Positions 8,878-21,915 are shown, counted from the stretch's first letter. The stretch: DNA of 64,000 nucleotides from Aphelenchoides besseyi (GCA_024699855.1 JAMPIQ010000002.1:2418001-2482000); one strand, 5' to 3'. Made by a program: numbers and translations. The notes: generated from the sequence alone by a model not told the origin.

Positions 8878-9818
8878 ATGGCCGACTATTATTCTCAGAA
8901 CTTCTACGGGCAAAACAACCAACCGTACGATCAGACGGCCGCTAACTCGTGGTTTCAACAGGACGGCGGATGGGCACAAACGAATTACAATCAACAGCAA
9001 TACGGAGGTAAGCAGTTCAGTAGATAGGTTCTAAGCATTTTCAGACCAATCGTACAACAACTATGGCGGCGACCAGTCGAATTACGGGACCCAGCAGAGT
9101 TACAGCGGCAACATGTTCATTCCATCGGTTCCACAAAGTTTGTTTGTCGATTTTACTGATTGCTATCTTTTTTGCTCTTTCAGATGCTCCACAACAGTCG
9201 AACGACGATTTTGAGAACGAACCGCCGCTGTTAGAGGAGTTAGGAGTGAATTTCGATCACATTCGACAGAAAACAATCGCCGTTCTCAATCCGATCGCTT
9301 ATGCGTCTGAAGATGTTGCTGCCGATCAGGACTTGGCCGGACCGTTAGTTTTCTGTTTGTTGTTTGGTGCCTCATTGTTGTTGAATGGACGGGTCGGTTG
9401 ATTACTATGTTTGCTGATTTCATCTTCTGTTCAGGTATATTTCGGTTACATCTACGGTATTGGAATGCTAGGTTGTGTTGGAATGTACTTGCTGCTCAAT
9501 CTTATGGCCGAACAGAAGTCCATTTCCTTCACATGCACAGCCTCGGTATTGGGTTATTGTCTTCTGCCAATGTCACTTCTTGCGTTCTCCGCGACGGTCC
9601 TCTCGTTTTCGGTATCGACTGTTGTTTACAAATGTTTTCATTTGTGGTTGTTTTAGACGTATCTCGGGTATGTGGCAGCGTTGGCGGTGATCGCGTGGTG
9701 CGCATCGTCGTCGGCCAAATTGTTCTCCGCGATTCTGAACATGGAAGGTCAGAAGTTTCTTGTCGCTTATCCGTGTGCCATGTTATACGCGGTTTTTGCC
9801 TTGCTGGCGATATTTTGA
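8878..9818 (+). CDS. YIPF5: Yip1-domain Golgi/ER membrane protein (YIPF5-like)
   Basis: Five exons encode a Q/N/Y/G-rich cytosolic N-terminus ([19 protein letters not shown]), then [26 protein letters not shown], the conserved Yip1 entry motif. A block of about five membrane helices follows: [74 protein letters not shown] and [20 protein letters not shown]. Length and order match YIPF5/Yip1, a Rab-interacting protein of early Golgi and ER exit sites involved in vesicle formation. AATAAA lies near 9911 and the next gene starts at 9966 on the same strand, so the pair may be an operon. Confidence 0.9.
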
Positions 9819-9965
9819 TTATAAACAAGTGAACATCTACGCAGCTGATGAAAACTGAAAAGCAACGAATTGAAGTATTTTGTCCATTTTATTTATTTTC
9901 CTTGTTGTCAATAAAGATTCATGGTCCATTGAGCATATTAAACAGTTTCAACGGCACTTGCGAAG

Positions 9966-11951
9966 ATGTTTTTCCAACCGATCGTTTTCGGACGCCCACG
10001 TGCAGGTACCTTTCGAGTTTATTTGGAGCGTAGTGATTGATTGATTCAGTTGCTCGAGAGAAGATCATGCTAATAGCTAAGCAAAGAGGTTCTTTTGTGT
10101 TGTTCAGGCGGCTATTCAACACCGTCGAGGTCTCAAAGGTTTGTTTCGTTGATTCCAATTGAGCTTATAAGCAGTTTAGAAGTGCACTGCTCTGATACCG
10201 AAGTTCGAGTCTTTGATTGGACACACGAATGTTGTCACATCGCATGGACAATGCGAACAGTTTAATCGTGACGAAGGACACTTTCCGTAAGCTTTTTTCA
10301 TTGACAAGTTCAACTGAATTGCTTAGTCACTGTACTCCCGATGTTGTTCTACGACCAAACAGTACCGAGGAGGTCTCGGCAATTTTACGTCTTTGCAACG
10401 AAGAGAAAGTGCCCGTAACAGCATCGGGCACACGAACGGGAATTGAAGGAGCTGCGATACCGATTCATAAAGGAGTGGTCTTAGACGTTTTAAAGATGAA
10501 TCAAATTCTTGCTGTCAATGAATCGGATTTTGATTGCGAACTTGAACCAGGAATTACACGGCTTCAACTAAACGAGCACATTCGTGATACGGGTCTTTTC
10601 TTCTCTGTCGGTCTGTTCGATGTTATGCTTCAAAAAATCTTATTGTACAGACCCTGGTGCTGATGCTTCAATTGGTGGAATGATTGCAACGGGTGCATCC
10701 GGTACAACAAGCGTCAGATATGGAACCATGAAATCAAACGTCAAAAATCTGGAAGTTGTGTTGGCCGATGGTCGAATTATACACACAAAAGGAAAGAGCA
10801 GAAGACCGTGGTATGTTTATCCGTTGAATCTTATCACAATATTTCTAGGAAATCATCAGCTGGCCTTAATTTAACTGAGCTTTTTATCGGGAGTGAAGGG
10901 ATTCTTGGGATTATAACAAAAGCAGTTGTTGCCCTTCATGCTCGTCCTCAATCGATTTGCGCGGCCGTTTGTCCATTTCGTAAGTCTACGAAACATTGAC
11001 AGACAATTTCGTTCAGCGAGCGTTGAAAAAGCAGTTGAGTCGGTGGTTAATTTGCGACAATTGGCGTTACCGTTGAGTAGAATTGGCAAGTTCACAGGTC
11101 CAAAAACACTTACAAACTGGTTCAGAGTTTCTCGATGAGAATCAAATGGCTGCCTGCATAAAGTACAGCAATTTGGCGATGTCGGCCGATCCAACTTTAT
11201 TTATTGAGTTTCATGGAGCGACTGATGACGAAGTTCAGAAACAAGCGAAAACCGCGAGTTTGTTGGCCAATTAATTTTCCGATCAAATCGATGAGTTTTG
11301 TAGAAGAAATTTGTGAATCAAATGATGGAATCGATTTCAAATGGTCGTCTGAAGCGGACCGAATCAACGAACTTTGGAAGGCCAGACACACGGCTTACTA
11401 CGCGACCTTGGCACAGAGACCCAATTCCTATGGTTTTTCGACTGATGTTTGCGTACCGTTGAGTCGTTTGGTTGAAGTCGTTAAACAAGCGCAAAAGGAA
11501 ATGGAGAACTTGAGTTTGAAAGGAACAATCGTTGGCCACGTTGGAGAAGGAAACTTTCATTGTTTGTTTGCGTGTTCCGAAGTGGAAGTGGAAGAAATGC
11601 GACGAATTTGGGAGTTTTCAGACAAAATTGTGAAGTACGAAACATTCCGTTTGTTTTGTTGATTACTTCTTTCTTGTAGAATAGCTCTGGCTGCCGGAGG
11701 AACTTGTACGGGTGAGCATGGGGTTGGATTGGGCAAACGAGCGTATTTGCGTGAAGAATTCGGAGAAGTGACCTTGAAATTGATGGAAAGTCTGAAGAGA
11801 ACTTTGGATCCAAATGGAATCTTGAATCCCGGAAAGATCTTCTTGTATCCGGAGTAGGTCCACAACATTCAATGTCCTGATCGAACTTTATTTTAGTGCA
11901 CCAGCTGAAAGTGTCACTTCACCGGTCAACAACACTACGAAGTTTGCCTGA
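9966..11951 (+). CDS. LDHD: D-lactate dehydrogenase, FAD-dependent, mitochondrial
   Basis: About nine exons. The first exons carry a basic N-terminus ([13 protein letters not shown]...) suited to mitochondrial import. Then come [35 protein letters not shown], the FAD-binding [38 protein letters not shown] and [10 protein letters not shown]. The C-terminal part has HVGEGNFHC and [15 protein letters not shown] with the catalytic histidine, closing [10 protein letters not shown]. This order is that of the FAD-linked oxidase/DLD family, which oxidises D-lactate and D-2-hydroxy acids to keto acids and passes electrons to the respiratory chain. It begins about 150 bases after the YIPF5-like gene on the same strand. 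AATAAA lies near 12026. Confidence 0.92.
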
Positions 11952-12023
11952 TTGTCAAGAGATATTTCTAGTGTTGTTTTAGTATCATGTTTATAAGTTA
12001 ATTCATACGTATATCAACCGGTA

Positions 12024-14224
12024 TCAATAAATAACACCCGGAAAACTTGTTTCGGCTCGAAGTTGTCCAACTCGAGTTCTTGGCGTTTGTGGTGTTTCGT
12101 TCGGTTCTCGATGAGTTGAATTCGAATTCCACGTCGATGCTCGATCACGAATTAGACGCCAAAGCGAAGAAAACGGATGAGAAGCCCGCGGTCGAGTTGC
12201 GGTCACAATTCGACGTTCACTCCACCAGCTACCAAATCGCGTAAACACACCGTTTACCGACTCGTTCCAATAATGCCGCTGAGAATTAAACTGTTGAGTG
12301 GAACGTTTCGAATGTCGAAACGAAGAAGGAACAGCGACTAGAGGAGCGTGACTGCATTGCGTTGAAGTCGGGTCCGCAGAAGTGATATTCGAGAAGAGCG
12401 ATAAACGTTTCGCATCTAAAGTTTCCATTGGAACAGTCAACAAATTTGGACTAAGTGGTTGCGATCGTTTAAGTTGTGATGTTTGATCGGCATTTCTTGG
12501 CGAAAGCAGACTGATGCCCTAGAATTCAACTCTGAACAACTAAATCGAATGCTTCACCTACTTGATCAGTTCGAGTCGGACCATCGACTTCGATGGCCGT
12601 CGTTGTCGCAGTAAATCGAGATTCTCGTCGACCGCACAGACGCTCGTAATAATCCGAAAATGTCGAGGCTTCTCGTTCGATTTCTCCACCAAACAATCCA
12701 CTCATTTCACCACCAACAACGAAACTTGAAACGCCACAGGGATCAGTGCCGACTGAAATTGTTCTGTTCGAAAATAGCAAACGATCTTGTCACTTACATG
12801 ACGTTGAGTTGGTGGTTATTCGTGACCAACGTCTTTGGTCGGCTAACGAGTCGACATTGAGGAACATGCCGTTTGCGGTGGAGGTCGAGCCGACGACCGG
12901 ATTGAACGGGCGCGTATCGCCTGAACGTAATCGACTAAGCGCATCCGTCCGTCCAACATCGCTGTGTCGATATCTTCGGGTTGTGAGATGTGCATTTGCT
13001 TTGGCGTCCAATTCCGCGTCCTCGTCTTCGTCGCTTCGTTCGTTAATTGTGGGATCTTGTAGAACTGAACATTGTAAATGAGTTCTTCTACGTTTGTTTG
13101 CAACTTACTGAACCGCGGTATGGTGCGTTTCTTAGCGATTGCTGACTGCAAATCGTTGGGATTTCGTCGTCCGAATCGAGCGATGAGGTCGAGGAATCCG
13201 AAGACGGTTGAGCGCCAATTGTTGCCGCTCGTTCCCGCATCTTTCGTCTCTTCAAGTTGGTTTCGGTTGTTGTTCGTGTCTCGTTGTTCGAGTCGCTGAC
13301 GGAGTGCCGAAGTGGCGGCGACGAAAATCTGATCGCCATCGGATCTTCTTCGACCGACACGTTTCGACGAGTTGAGGGCACGTCGAACTTCCCGTGTTGA
13401 CGGCAAATGACACCGCAGTTTTCGTTCTCGTCTCGTGTACTGAAGCGGCAACTCGCGGGGTGTCCATTGAAGAGGAGTTGGTCGTCGCGTGGATTTGGCC
13501 GAAGCTGAGCCGCTGAAATCGGAGACAAATTTGTTGGCGATTGAAATTCGAAGGGCGGACAAAGGGAGCTCGGAGATAGACGACGCGGCGAATCTACAAC
13601 GGGAATAAGAGAATGGCGAGCGGTGTTATGCCACGGGCGTATGGCATTTGATCCGAAAGAATGTCGAGGAGAACGAGGTGGTGGTGAGCCGAACTGCAGA
13701 CGTCGAGTCGAAGATGTTGGAGCTAAAGACATCGTGCGATTCGCTAATGCTCTTTGTTTTCGGGGTTTTGCAAAGAAAGCTGAAGGCCCGATGATTGAAG
13801 GTGGTGCTATCGACGAGTTGAAAACATTCGAAAGACTTTTCCTCGTCAATTCGGTTACTGAGGTTCCCGTAGCGGCGGCAACAATCAACGGAATGGATCG
13901 TTGACGTGTCGATGCACTTCGTTTGTTGACGTTTAGCGGCGTTCGTTTGCCGCGTTGCGAATGATGCATCGAAAGTTTTCGTTGATTTCGTCGCACTCTC
14001 CGAGCTCTGGCCGTACAAAAACAATGGCAAAACGTGAAAATGCAATCGATTCCACAGCCGTAGAAACGAGCGAGAAGCGACTGTTGAGGACTCCCTTTCT
14101 TTGCTCCTTCACCCAACTGAGCGTCGAGAAGCTGCAGAGTTTCGGACAACTCGGGTTCGGCCGCCGACCAGTCGGAGTCGCCACTGAAACGAAAATCACG
14201 TACACTTTTGCCGTATTCTTTCAA
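12024..14224 (-). CDS. Long serine/arginine-rich, probably disordered protein, unknown family
   Basis: A long exon (about 13088-14224) is open for 378 codons and rich in Ser, Arg, Pro and Thr, with many R-x-x-S and SP sites (RRLQFGSPPPRSPRHSFG, RFSSPPLRHSVSD). Downstream exons read LQDPTINERSDEDEDAELDA, GTDPCGVSSFVVGGEMSGLFG...FSDYYERLCGRRESRF, and GISLLSPRNADQTSQ...FPGVIY-stop at 12024. The first junction is not settled: the best donor (gtaagt near 13108) gives a frame that soon stops, whereas a weaker donor nearby keeps the acidic exon open. The true start may be the MHHSQRGKRTPLNVNKRS ATG inside the first exon. Composition suggests a nuclear or cytoskeletal regulatory protein under phosphorylation, but I do not recognise it. 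Confidence 0.55.
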
Positions 14225-14676
14225 TTTTCAGATTGACGGTTACGATTTCTGTGATTGGTAAGTGGAAAGAGAAAACTTGGGGTGTGAAAACGAAAGTTTC
14301 TGAAACCTTCGAAAAGGAAGTGATTTTGGTTGTTAAAGCATTTGTTGTGTTAGCAACACTGCAACTGGTATCAAGGTGTTAATTCCACTCCAAACGGATG
14401 AATCAGTTCACAAAACCGCAATCTCAACTCGAACGGAAATCCCGAAAATTCGAACGGCTGTGCGTGAAGTTTTCGTTTCAATGCAAACGATTCGAATTTG
14501 TGTCGCAATTGACAGCAAAAGTCCAATGAATTTGATTGCGACACAAATTGGAGGGTTAGACGGTTAACAGAACGTGAGTTGGAACCGAAAGAAACGATAC
14601 GTGCACAACAACAGAAAGAGCAAACAAACGCGGTGATTTCGAGGTTAGTGATCGACTGACAAGCACAAGAAACTTA
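14225..14676. other. Intergenic with a perfect 15-bp inverted repeat
   Basis: Between the 5' side of the disordered-protein gene and the 3' end of the GPCR gene. The only structure I see is the hairpin at 14495-14549. Low-scoring extra GPCR exons downstream of 14677 are possible but not supported. Confidence 0.5.
14495..14549. repeat. Inverted repeat, 15-bp perfect stem with 25-base loop
   Basis: AATTTGTGTCGCAAT at 14495-14509 is repeated as its reverse complement at 14535-14549. It could form a hairpin in RNA or act as a DNA site. It is short for a microRNA precursor. Confidence 0.75.
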
Positions 14677-16281
14677 CTAATACGGTGAGCAGTGTAGAAG
14701 TGAAAAGAAGAGTTGGAAGAAAACGGAACGAAACTTCCGCGACATCGCCACGTAGATGAGGAATCCGATTGCCGAATTGAGCAACGACAAAAAGTCCATG
14801 AAATCGCCGAGTGGAAGATAGATCTAAACAGCGTTTATCAATCCATAACTTGTGTGATTGAACGAAACCTTTTTTTTGAAAACTTCACTCGAAAATATTC
14901 CGCTCATAACCAGAAAGATTCCTTGCGGCAGCTCGGCCAAAAGAAAGATGGAAAGAACAGCAACAAGCCTGAAGTTGCCTATTAGATGGATATGGGAACA
15001 ACGACTTACATTGGAGTCGTGTGGTCTTTGGGTACTTTCTTCTTCATAACTTGTGCCAAATTCTTCCTTTTGTTTGAGACGTCAGCGATGATTTTCAGTA
15101 GTGCAACGATGGAAACGGTGAGCAGCAAACAGGGAACAACTTTAAATATCATTCCATTTGACCAGAAAGCCATCTGCAACCTCCTTTATGACTATCGGAC
15201 ATTACATCACCTCACCTTTAGTTTCATGCAATCTTTTTCGTGTGCTCGAACTGCGTAGGCCCAACTACCATTCGACATTGCGGAGAACACGTTTTCGTCG
15301 CTATCTGTTTGCATACACGATAAGTACATTTCGGCCGGTACTTCATCGACTTCAAAAGTCAGAAAGTTGGGCAAATTAACCGCCGTCATAACAATAAATG
15401 TCACGATGGCAAGAACGATGCTGAAGCGTTCGGTTATCGAAGTTGTAGGTCCGGAGGTTGCGCGTCTGATCGTGAGCACACGAATTTGAGCAAGACTCAC
15501 AGTCAACCAAATGGAAGTTGCGTGAAAGATCACACTCACGTGAGCGTGTACAATCGTAAAGATCGCCCAACCATATGAGTAGTCAGAAACCTCACAGCGA
15601 CTATCGGCAACAAAGTGAAAGTGAACCACGAAGATAAGTGTGCTGGTCATAACCAAAATGTCGCAGATCGCAACGGCACACAACAAAACGTTCACCGGCG
15701 AAAGCATCGTGGGTCTTGTCAGAACAACGACGGTTATGAAATTCATAATTGTCCCTGAAATTTGTTCTCAATGTTTTCCACGAACTCATTTGTTTCTACG
15801 TTCTTGAAATCGAATTAGATGTTTTAAGAGAAACCAAACAAATTTTGGTTTTGCATTTGAACCAAATGGAATTGAGTTCCAAATTAGATTGCGAGCTATC
15901 TTCCCGTCATTTAATGCTAAACGGGAGTTTTCCGATGCACTCAACTCGTGACCACACAGGCCGATTTCTTCGAAATTTAACGGCCAACTACTCGAAAGCG
16001 AAGGCTTCGGAATGACGATTGTCAAGTATTTTGGTTAACCAAAGATTGAGGTTTGCAGGATCCCAGTGGTCGATCAAAAATCACTTTGTGTGAAAACGTA
16101 CCCACTGCACAGAGCATCGTGGCAACAAAGGGATGAATTTGACCGTAGGATCGCTGGAACACGGCGACCATTTGAACAATCGGAGCCCTGAAAAGATCGT
16201 CAGTAAATACTCAGCCGTTTCAACAAACCATGTTTCGTTGGAGAGAGGAATCGAACCAATTTCACAGAAATCTCCGGCCAT
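14677..16281 (-). CDS. Peptide GPCR of the DMSR / srw type
   Basis: Exon 1 gives a short extracellular N-terminus with an N-glycosylation site (NETW). A 41-base intron leads to FQRSYGQIHPFVATMLCAVG, then after a long intron TIMNFITVVVLTRPTMLSP (TM1) and VNVLLCAVAICDILVMTST (TM2). TM3 ends SLAQIRVLTIRR in place of DRY, as in the nematode srw/DMSR group. Later exons give TTPMLVAVLSIFLLAELPQG (TM6) and YLPLGDFMDFLSLLNSAI then GFLIYVAMSRKFRS (TM7), both signatures of myosuppressin/FMRFamide-like receptors. It should sit in the neuronal or muscle plasma membrane and bind an RFamide-type peptide; the ligand cannot be read from sequence. The TM6 exon uses the acceptor at 'aacttcag'; the nearer 'taatag' breaks the frame. 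Confidence 0.85.
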
Positions 16282-19200
16282 TTCTTGTCGATTGGTTTCA
16301 GTTGTTCAACAAACGGAATTTATTGTTAACATAAAACTGATCATCGATAAAATCAAAAAGCACGGTTCCAATACCCGTTTAACGTCAGGAATGTGAGAAC
16401 ACTGAAACTGAGTTGTTAGCTTGAAACTACCGGACGTAAATGTTAATGACGCGAACAACCGAGCGACATGAAGAACGATCTCCCAATTGCTTTTACAGTA
16501 TGAAATCAAAAAAGCTTCTAGCTAAGCCTTGTAATTAGTGGACTAATGGTGCTCTCGTAACTCACTACCACTCGTCATTTCGCTTCTACACCGTCGACTC
16601 TTAGAATTGGCCGCCAAGGAGTGACCATCAGACTAAACGGTCAACATTGAGACTAAACAGACAATCGAATTTACATCGAAATTTGCGTGTTGTGCAGCCG
16701 ACCGATAACGAAAAGCAAATGTGTGGGCCAGAAAAGAGACCAAACAAACTACGGAAGAAGTGCGAACGATTCGTCTATCCATGAAATCGAGCAAATGAAC
16801 CGACCGGAAGATAAGAAGTCGAGATTTGGGTGCCACAAGCACGCCAACTAGTCGTGACTCTTCACGACTTTTCGGTATCTCTTGACCGTCCTTCAGAATT
16901 CGAAAGGTCGAAGAGATTCACAGTCCGAAGGGTTAGCGATGTGAACTCACGACCGTTTTTCCTGCTCCAAACAGCGCACGTCGTTTTAACGTTCCCTTGA
17001 GACAAAACGGTAGATTTCAACTAATTTCGAGCGAACCGACAGCTGTGGACCAAAAACGATCGATGTGGAAATACGCAACGACAGTTCCTGTGCTACAAGG
17101 CCATTAGTTTCGAGTGTTCGAATTCGAAATTAAAAAGTCGAACACGTTCAGTTCCCAGGAGCCATCCGCAGCGAAACTAATCGTAACAATAACCGGGAAA
17201 TATGGTCGTAAAACATTACAGTTGAACCGAAACAAAACCCTTGAAAATCGTCGTAAAATTCGGATTACTTTCATGCTCGTCGTCTAATCGACTGCGAAAT
17301 TGGCCGTCGAGCAGATTGGACGACGCAATGATGCGCCAAACACGCGAACCGTAGATGGGGATTTGAGCTTCAAATTTCCGTCATTGATGACGTAAAATAA
17401 TTCGCACATTCGAGAGTTGAAAGCAAGTGGAAGCAGAAACAAAGTACGGAAACTTCTGGCGACCTCGACGTACTCTTACAAGCCAAACGACAGAGGAAAT
17501 GATCGACGGCCAGCTATTTAAATGGGTGCAATTAGAAGACAAATCACCAGTTTCTTAATTCGTGACATTTCGTCCCACGCCTTGAGGCTGAAAACGAGAT
17601 TGTTTGGACGAAGGTTGAGGTTGTGCAAACAGTTCGGAACTTCGAGCAGAACTCCTTGGTACGGACGCTTATTAACGACAACGTTCTGTGGACGAAAATA
17701 AACAACAGTTCAGAAATCGAAACATTTCGGTTTGAATCTCGAGGGACAAACTTCTTTCTTGTCTCCAAATTCAATTTCTGAAACAATTTCGTTGAAGTGG
17801 AGATGCCAAGACATAACGTTCGGGTCAACCCACTTCACAAAGTCGCGTATACGAACCGACGTTCCACAGCAATTCGAACACCGTTCTCGGCCAAAGACAA
17901 AAGTTGACTTTGATTCGCAATTGAGATTCGACGATGCAAATGAGATCGAATTAGCTAATTTGCATGTTTCTCTTGCTAATTGAAATGCTGAAAAGGCGCA
18001 TCAAAATGTCGACCCGAAATGCTCACTTGTCACGAAAAGATGTTCGAGAGATGAGCCGCAAGAGGGCGGGAAAGTTTGTTGTTCTGTGGGTTTCGGAGTT
18101 CAATTTCGATTGTCAGAATTCGTCTCAAATCAATTGACGTCCATTCATCCGTGCTGTGAACTTCCGTTCGACGGAGTTCAATGCAAAATGCGAGCGATAA
18201 GATTTCAAATGTGTCCGAACAGCACTCCCAGTAATTCGAAACTGAGGATGCTCGGCATCAATTTCCATACGATTCAACTTCCAACAAGTGATTAGAAATC
18301 ACGAACTTTGTCCTCGAAGCACCCAGCAATTACGTCCCAGATGCTCCTGCAATAAACGGACTTCGAGCAAAGTTTAACGGCAAATGGCAAACAGATTACC
18401 GAAATTTTAGGTGTCTTTCGTAATACACATCAAATGGTGTGTGGTGTACGAGAAGAACGTTGCAATAACTCACGTGCGTTCAGACTCAATGATCACATTC
18501 ATCTGTCAAGCTCGGCAACAAGAGCGGAAGAATGGCAACTTCTACGACTGACAGTCGGCCGTTTCGGCTCAAGTTGGAAACAAAAGTATCAGTCATTTTT
18601 TCAATTACAAATAACGTCGAAAGAAGAAAGAATCCGAGTGATAAATTTCCAGTTCCTGACGAAAAAATTGACATCTCCGATGAGCAGAAGCGAAAAAGCT
18701 GAGTAGCGTGAAAGTGACGTAAAACCAACCGCTTTGTCGACTAAACGGTTTAGAGCCAAAGGAAGTACTAGAAATCTCAATTTGTTTCCAACCAAGGCAA
18801 TTAATTCTTTTAAGCGGAAGCATAGAGGAAGTTGTCATCTTGAAATGTTGTTCGATGAGCTTTTCGAAAGCCATAGACAATCAAACTGGCCGTTTTATGG
18901 ACATCAACTCTATTTGGCATCATTCCAATAAAGACGGTTGTTTGAGATAGGAAACTGAATTTGACTTGTGCAAATCGGAGTAACAACCATAACCGAAGTT
19001 GTTCTCTAGGACTATCACAGGAATGTCACTTGTCAAAAGATGTCATTTGCGTTCGAAGAAACAACGTATTCGGAGGTTGTGAGTTTGCTGAAAACGCCAA
19101 ACTACGCGAAAAATATCTGTGTCATGTAGTCGAACGAAGTGGGTGGATATGACCATCGAGTTTCATTGGACCGCATGGACAAATTCATTAGCAAATCCTT

Positions 19201-20632
19201 CTGACAAAAATGTTAAGCGGATTTGAAACTCTAACTAACTATACACTCACTTCTTGTTATTAGCCAAAGAACAACTGGTGGGGAGAACTAAAGATAACAA
19301 GATCTCAATTGAGAAGCGAATATCTTTTGCCGCACATTAACTCGTCGTATCGACGTGTCCATGGCGTTGCGAATTGAGATTCCTCACTTCGATTCCACGA
19401 GTTATTACGTCTATTTGGCCTTCTGGTCGCAAGTTATACAAATTGGACATGAAATGAATGTCAACGAAAAACGACACCAAACGTCGCAAATTCGCCAACC
19501 GTCGGATTCGTTGTTGGGGAGAAAATCTGAGAACCGACGGATGAGTGGTGATGCCAGAGGCGAAATTGTGTTCATCCGAAGCCCAAAATCAAAAAATTAG
19601 ACCGAGGGAAAGTCGACGAACAAAAACAGTCGGTTCTTAAGCGAATCGACGTGTTTTTTCGATTTGGTTGCCACTGGCGATTTGAAATTTAAAACGCAGA
19701 TTCGAGTTTTAAAATTTACGCAAAAACAAATCAAACTGCAAACTGAGTGGTTTTTGAAGGAAATCAAAAAATGTTTCGCTTCGTGACGCCAACGCAGTTG
19801 CTCTTTTCTCTCAACACTCACAACATGTTGCGCAGACGACAGAAGACTTTTAACAGTCGTATGGGTTCCGTGAAGAAGAGTCGGACAGGCGGAAGAAAAC
19901 GGTCAGAGTCGTCACTTTTGTCTTCTCTTCATCAACAGTCAGGACTTCTGCTCATCGTATCTAATCGAGTTTCCGTCCGCAACGGCCACTCTTTCAACTG
20001 TTGGATTGCCATTTTGAGATCGAACAAAGTTTGCCGACAATGCGCAGAAACCGAATCGATCTGTTTCCTAAGTCCACTAACTGAATCGTAAGGAATAGGC
20101 TCGAGCTAAAAATGGCAACCAACAGCTGAGTGAAACTTGAACACGTACTCTCAACGAGCGTGAACATCAGCTGTTGGTCGAGTTCAAAGATAAACAAACT
20201 GAAAGTGTTTTCGCACGTCTATTTTGGAAAGACAAACTCTGTGCATTTGGCAGTACAAATACGACAATCAAAACAATGATGAACAACCGTCGAAGCAGCC
20301 AACATTATCGTGTTGAGATGATTGCAGATTTTGGGTCGACTCGACTGCTTGACCCTATGTGAATTGATTTTAAGGCACTGTAAAGTCGAGTATCAAGAAC
20401 AAATAGCTACGTAATTTCAATTTTCTTTCATCACACCGATCGATCGGAAGAAGTTGATTGATCAACTTCCGGTCTGCAACGGAACTTTCCGTGGAATCTG
20501 CTCAATGAAAAGGAATCTTCTTGTTGCGATGCTTGTTTATTCGATTACATAAAGTCATTTACAGTGAGGAATTGTAAATCGTAGAAGTTCGTGAATTGAA
20601 TCTGGGCGACTTTCTTCACGTTCATCACACAT
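16282..20632. other. 4.35-kb stretch without a supported gene
   Basis: Open frames here are short and occur on both strands in overlapping positions, typical of background. I found no exon chain, signal peptide, repeat array or transposase motif. It lies upstream of the GPCR and downstream of the first glycine-rich peptide gene, so it probably includes GPCR promoter and enhancer DNA. A near-perfect palindrome (GAAGTTGAT-TG-ATCAACTTC) sits at 20450-20469. Confidence 0.45.
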
Positions 20633-20959
20633 TTAACGTCTTCGTCCGAAACCGCCTCCACCAAACTGAAAGTTCGTTTATTCGAAACAAAGTGTCTAGA
20701 AAACGAACCTGTCCTCCTTGATAACCACCGCCGAAGGAACTGCCACTAAACGGAAACTTTAGAACAAGAAAACGATTAAAAAAAGAACCCGAAAGGCCCG
20801 CCACCGATACCGCCTCCATATCCTGAAATTGGCGCTTAACTTCAAACATCTTTATTGTTTACCATATGGCTGCTGAATGGGAATTGGAGGTCCATAACCA
20901 GCGTTGACGAAGCCGAGGATCGAACAAAGTGCGAGAACAACGAGGAGAAGAACTTTCAT
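20633..20959 (-). CDS. Glycine-rich secreted peptide (caenacin/nlp-like), intact copy
   Basis: Four small exons separated by introns of about 40 bases. It opens with a signal peptide (MKVLLLVVLALCSILGFVNA), followed by GYGPPIPIQQPYG and Gly/Phe/Tyr runs, ending GQFGGGGFGRRR-stop: about 66 residues. Small basic YGG/GFG-rich secreted peptides with this plan are made in nematode epidermis and gut as antimicrobial or cuticle-associated peptides (the nlp and cnc groups in C. elegans); assignment to those groups is by composition only. A close paralog lies 1.2 kb upstream on the same strand at 22208-22556. Confidence 0.8.
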
Positions 20960-21898
20960 TCTGAAAATAGCAATCATAAACGCCGGTAAACCGAAAAACT
21001 CACTTGATAGGAAAAGTAAACTTGTTATTGAAAAGTCGCAATGAAGATTTCAACTGTAGACAGTTTGTTAAATACTCACGATTATGTGACTGTGGGCGTT
21101 CAGTTTGTTTAACAAACGTGAACGGTGATCACGCGTCTCGTCGGTTTGCTTTACACTCCATTATTGAGAAAGGAACTTGTAATTGACCATCTGCTTACCT
21201 ATTCATCAAACCGACCTTCTCACGGAATTCGTGACTAAACCGTTCGCTTAACTTGTTCGTGTTGAACCAGTTTGTGTTGACGTGAACAACCGGCCAACTG
21301 TTGGCAACACTCGATGTGGTTTGACGATCATAAGCGATTTGTGTTTCAATACAATAACTAAAGTTGGGTTCAAAAAAGCGTGAGGTTATTTCAATATATA
21401 AATTAACCTTCTTGACATAGAACGGTATTTTGAGGAAAATAATCAAACAATTGTGAAGTCGTTGTTAGCGGACTTTTCTAGCGGTAAGTAATCAGTGATA
21501 TTTATAGCGTCGGATTCTGGACACAGATAGTCGAGACCTGAATGTAAGCGAAAGGATTTCATTTTCTATGCCGAAAGAACTGTTAGCGTTGAAACATTGA
21601 GATACAGAGCTGTCGAACAAGCAAAGTCTGCGATCTTTGTAATTTGAATTGAATCCACTAGTCTCTACGTCGTATTCTTATCAGGCAAACAGCTTGTTCA
21701 AAGCCATCAACACATCACTTAATTAGTGTCCAATCTTCGAATTCAATTCATGAGTTTGCTTAGTCTGTTCGTTCTTATAGTTCTTCTAATGCACAAGAAT
21801 ACAAATCAATTTTATTCGAATTAAAAGATAACACGACAACTGAACGTGTATATGTCAAGTAGATCGATCATTGTAAACAAGAAGTTGAATTGGAACGC
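20960..21898. other. Intergenic between two glycine-rich peptide genes
   Basis: Contains the upstream region of the intact peptide gene and the old 3' flank of the second copy. No gene, repeat or tRNA seen. Confidence 0.5.
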
Positions 21899-21915
21899 TT
21901 AAGCGAATCGTTTTC

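Noticed and set aside
12843..13562. Arg-rich 239-codon frame on the minus strand
   Set aside because: It is a shadow of the Ser/Pro-rich frame of the same exon, which is longer and has more natural composition.
16203..16225. An ultrashort 23-base intron (gtattt...ttttcag) in the GPCR gene
   Set aside because: An upstream donor (TG|gtttgttg) gives a normal 41-base intron with the same acceptor and keeps the frame.
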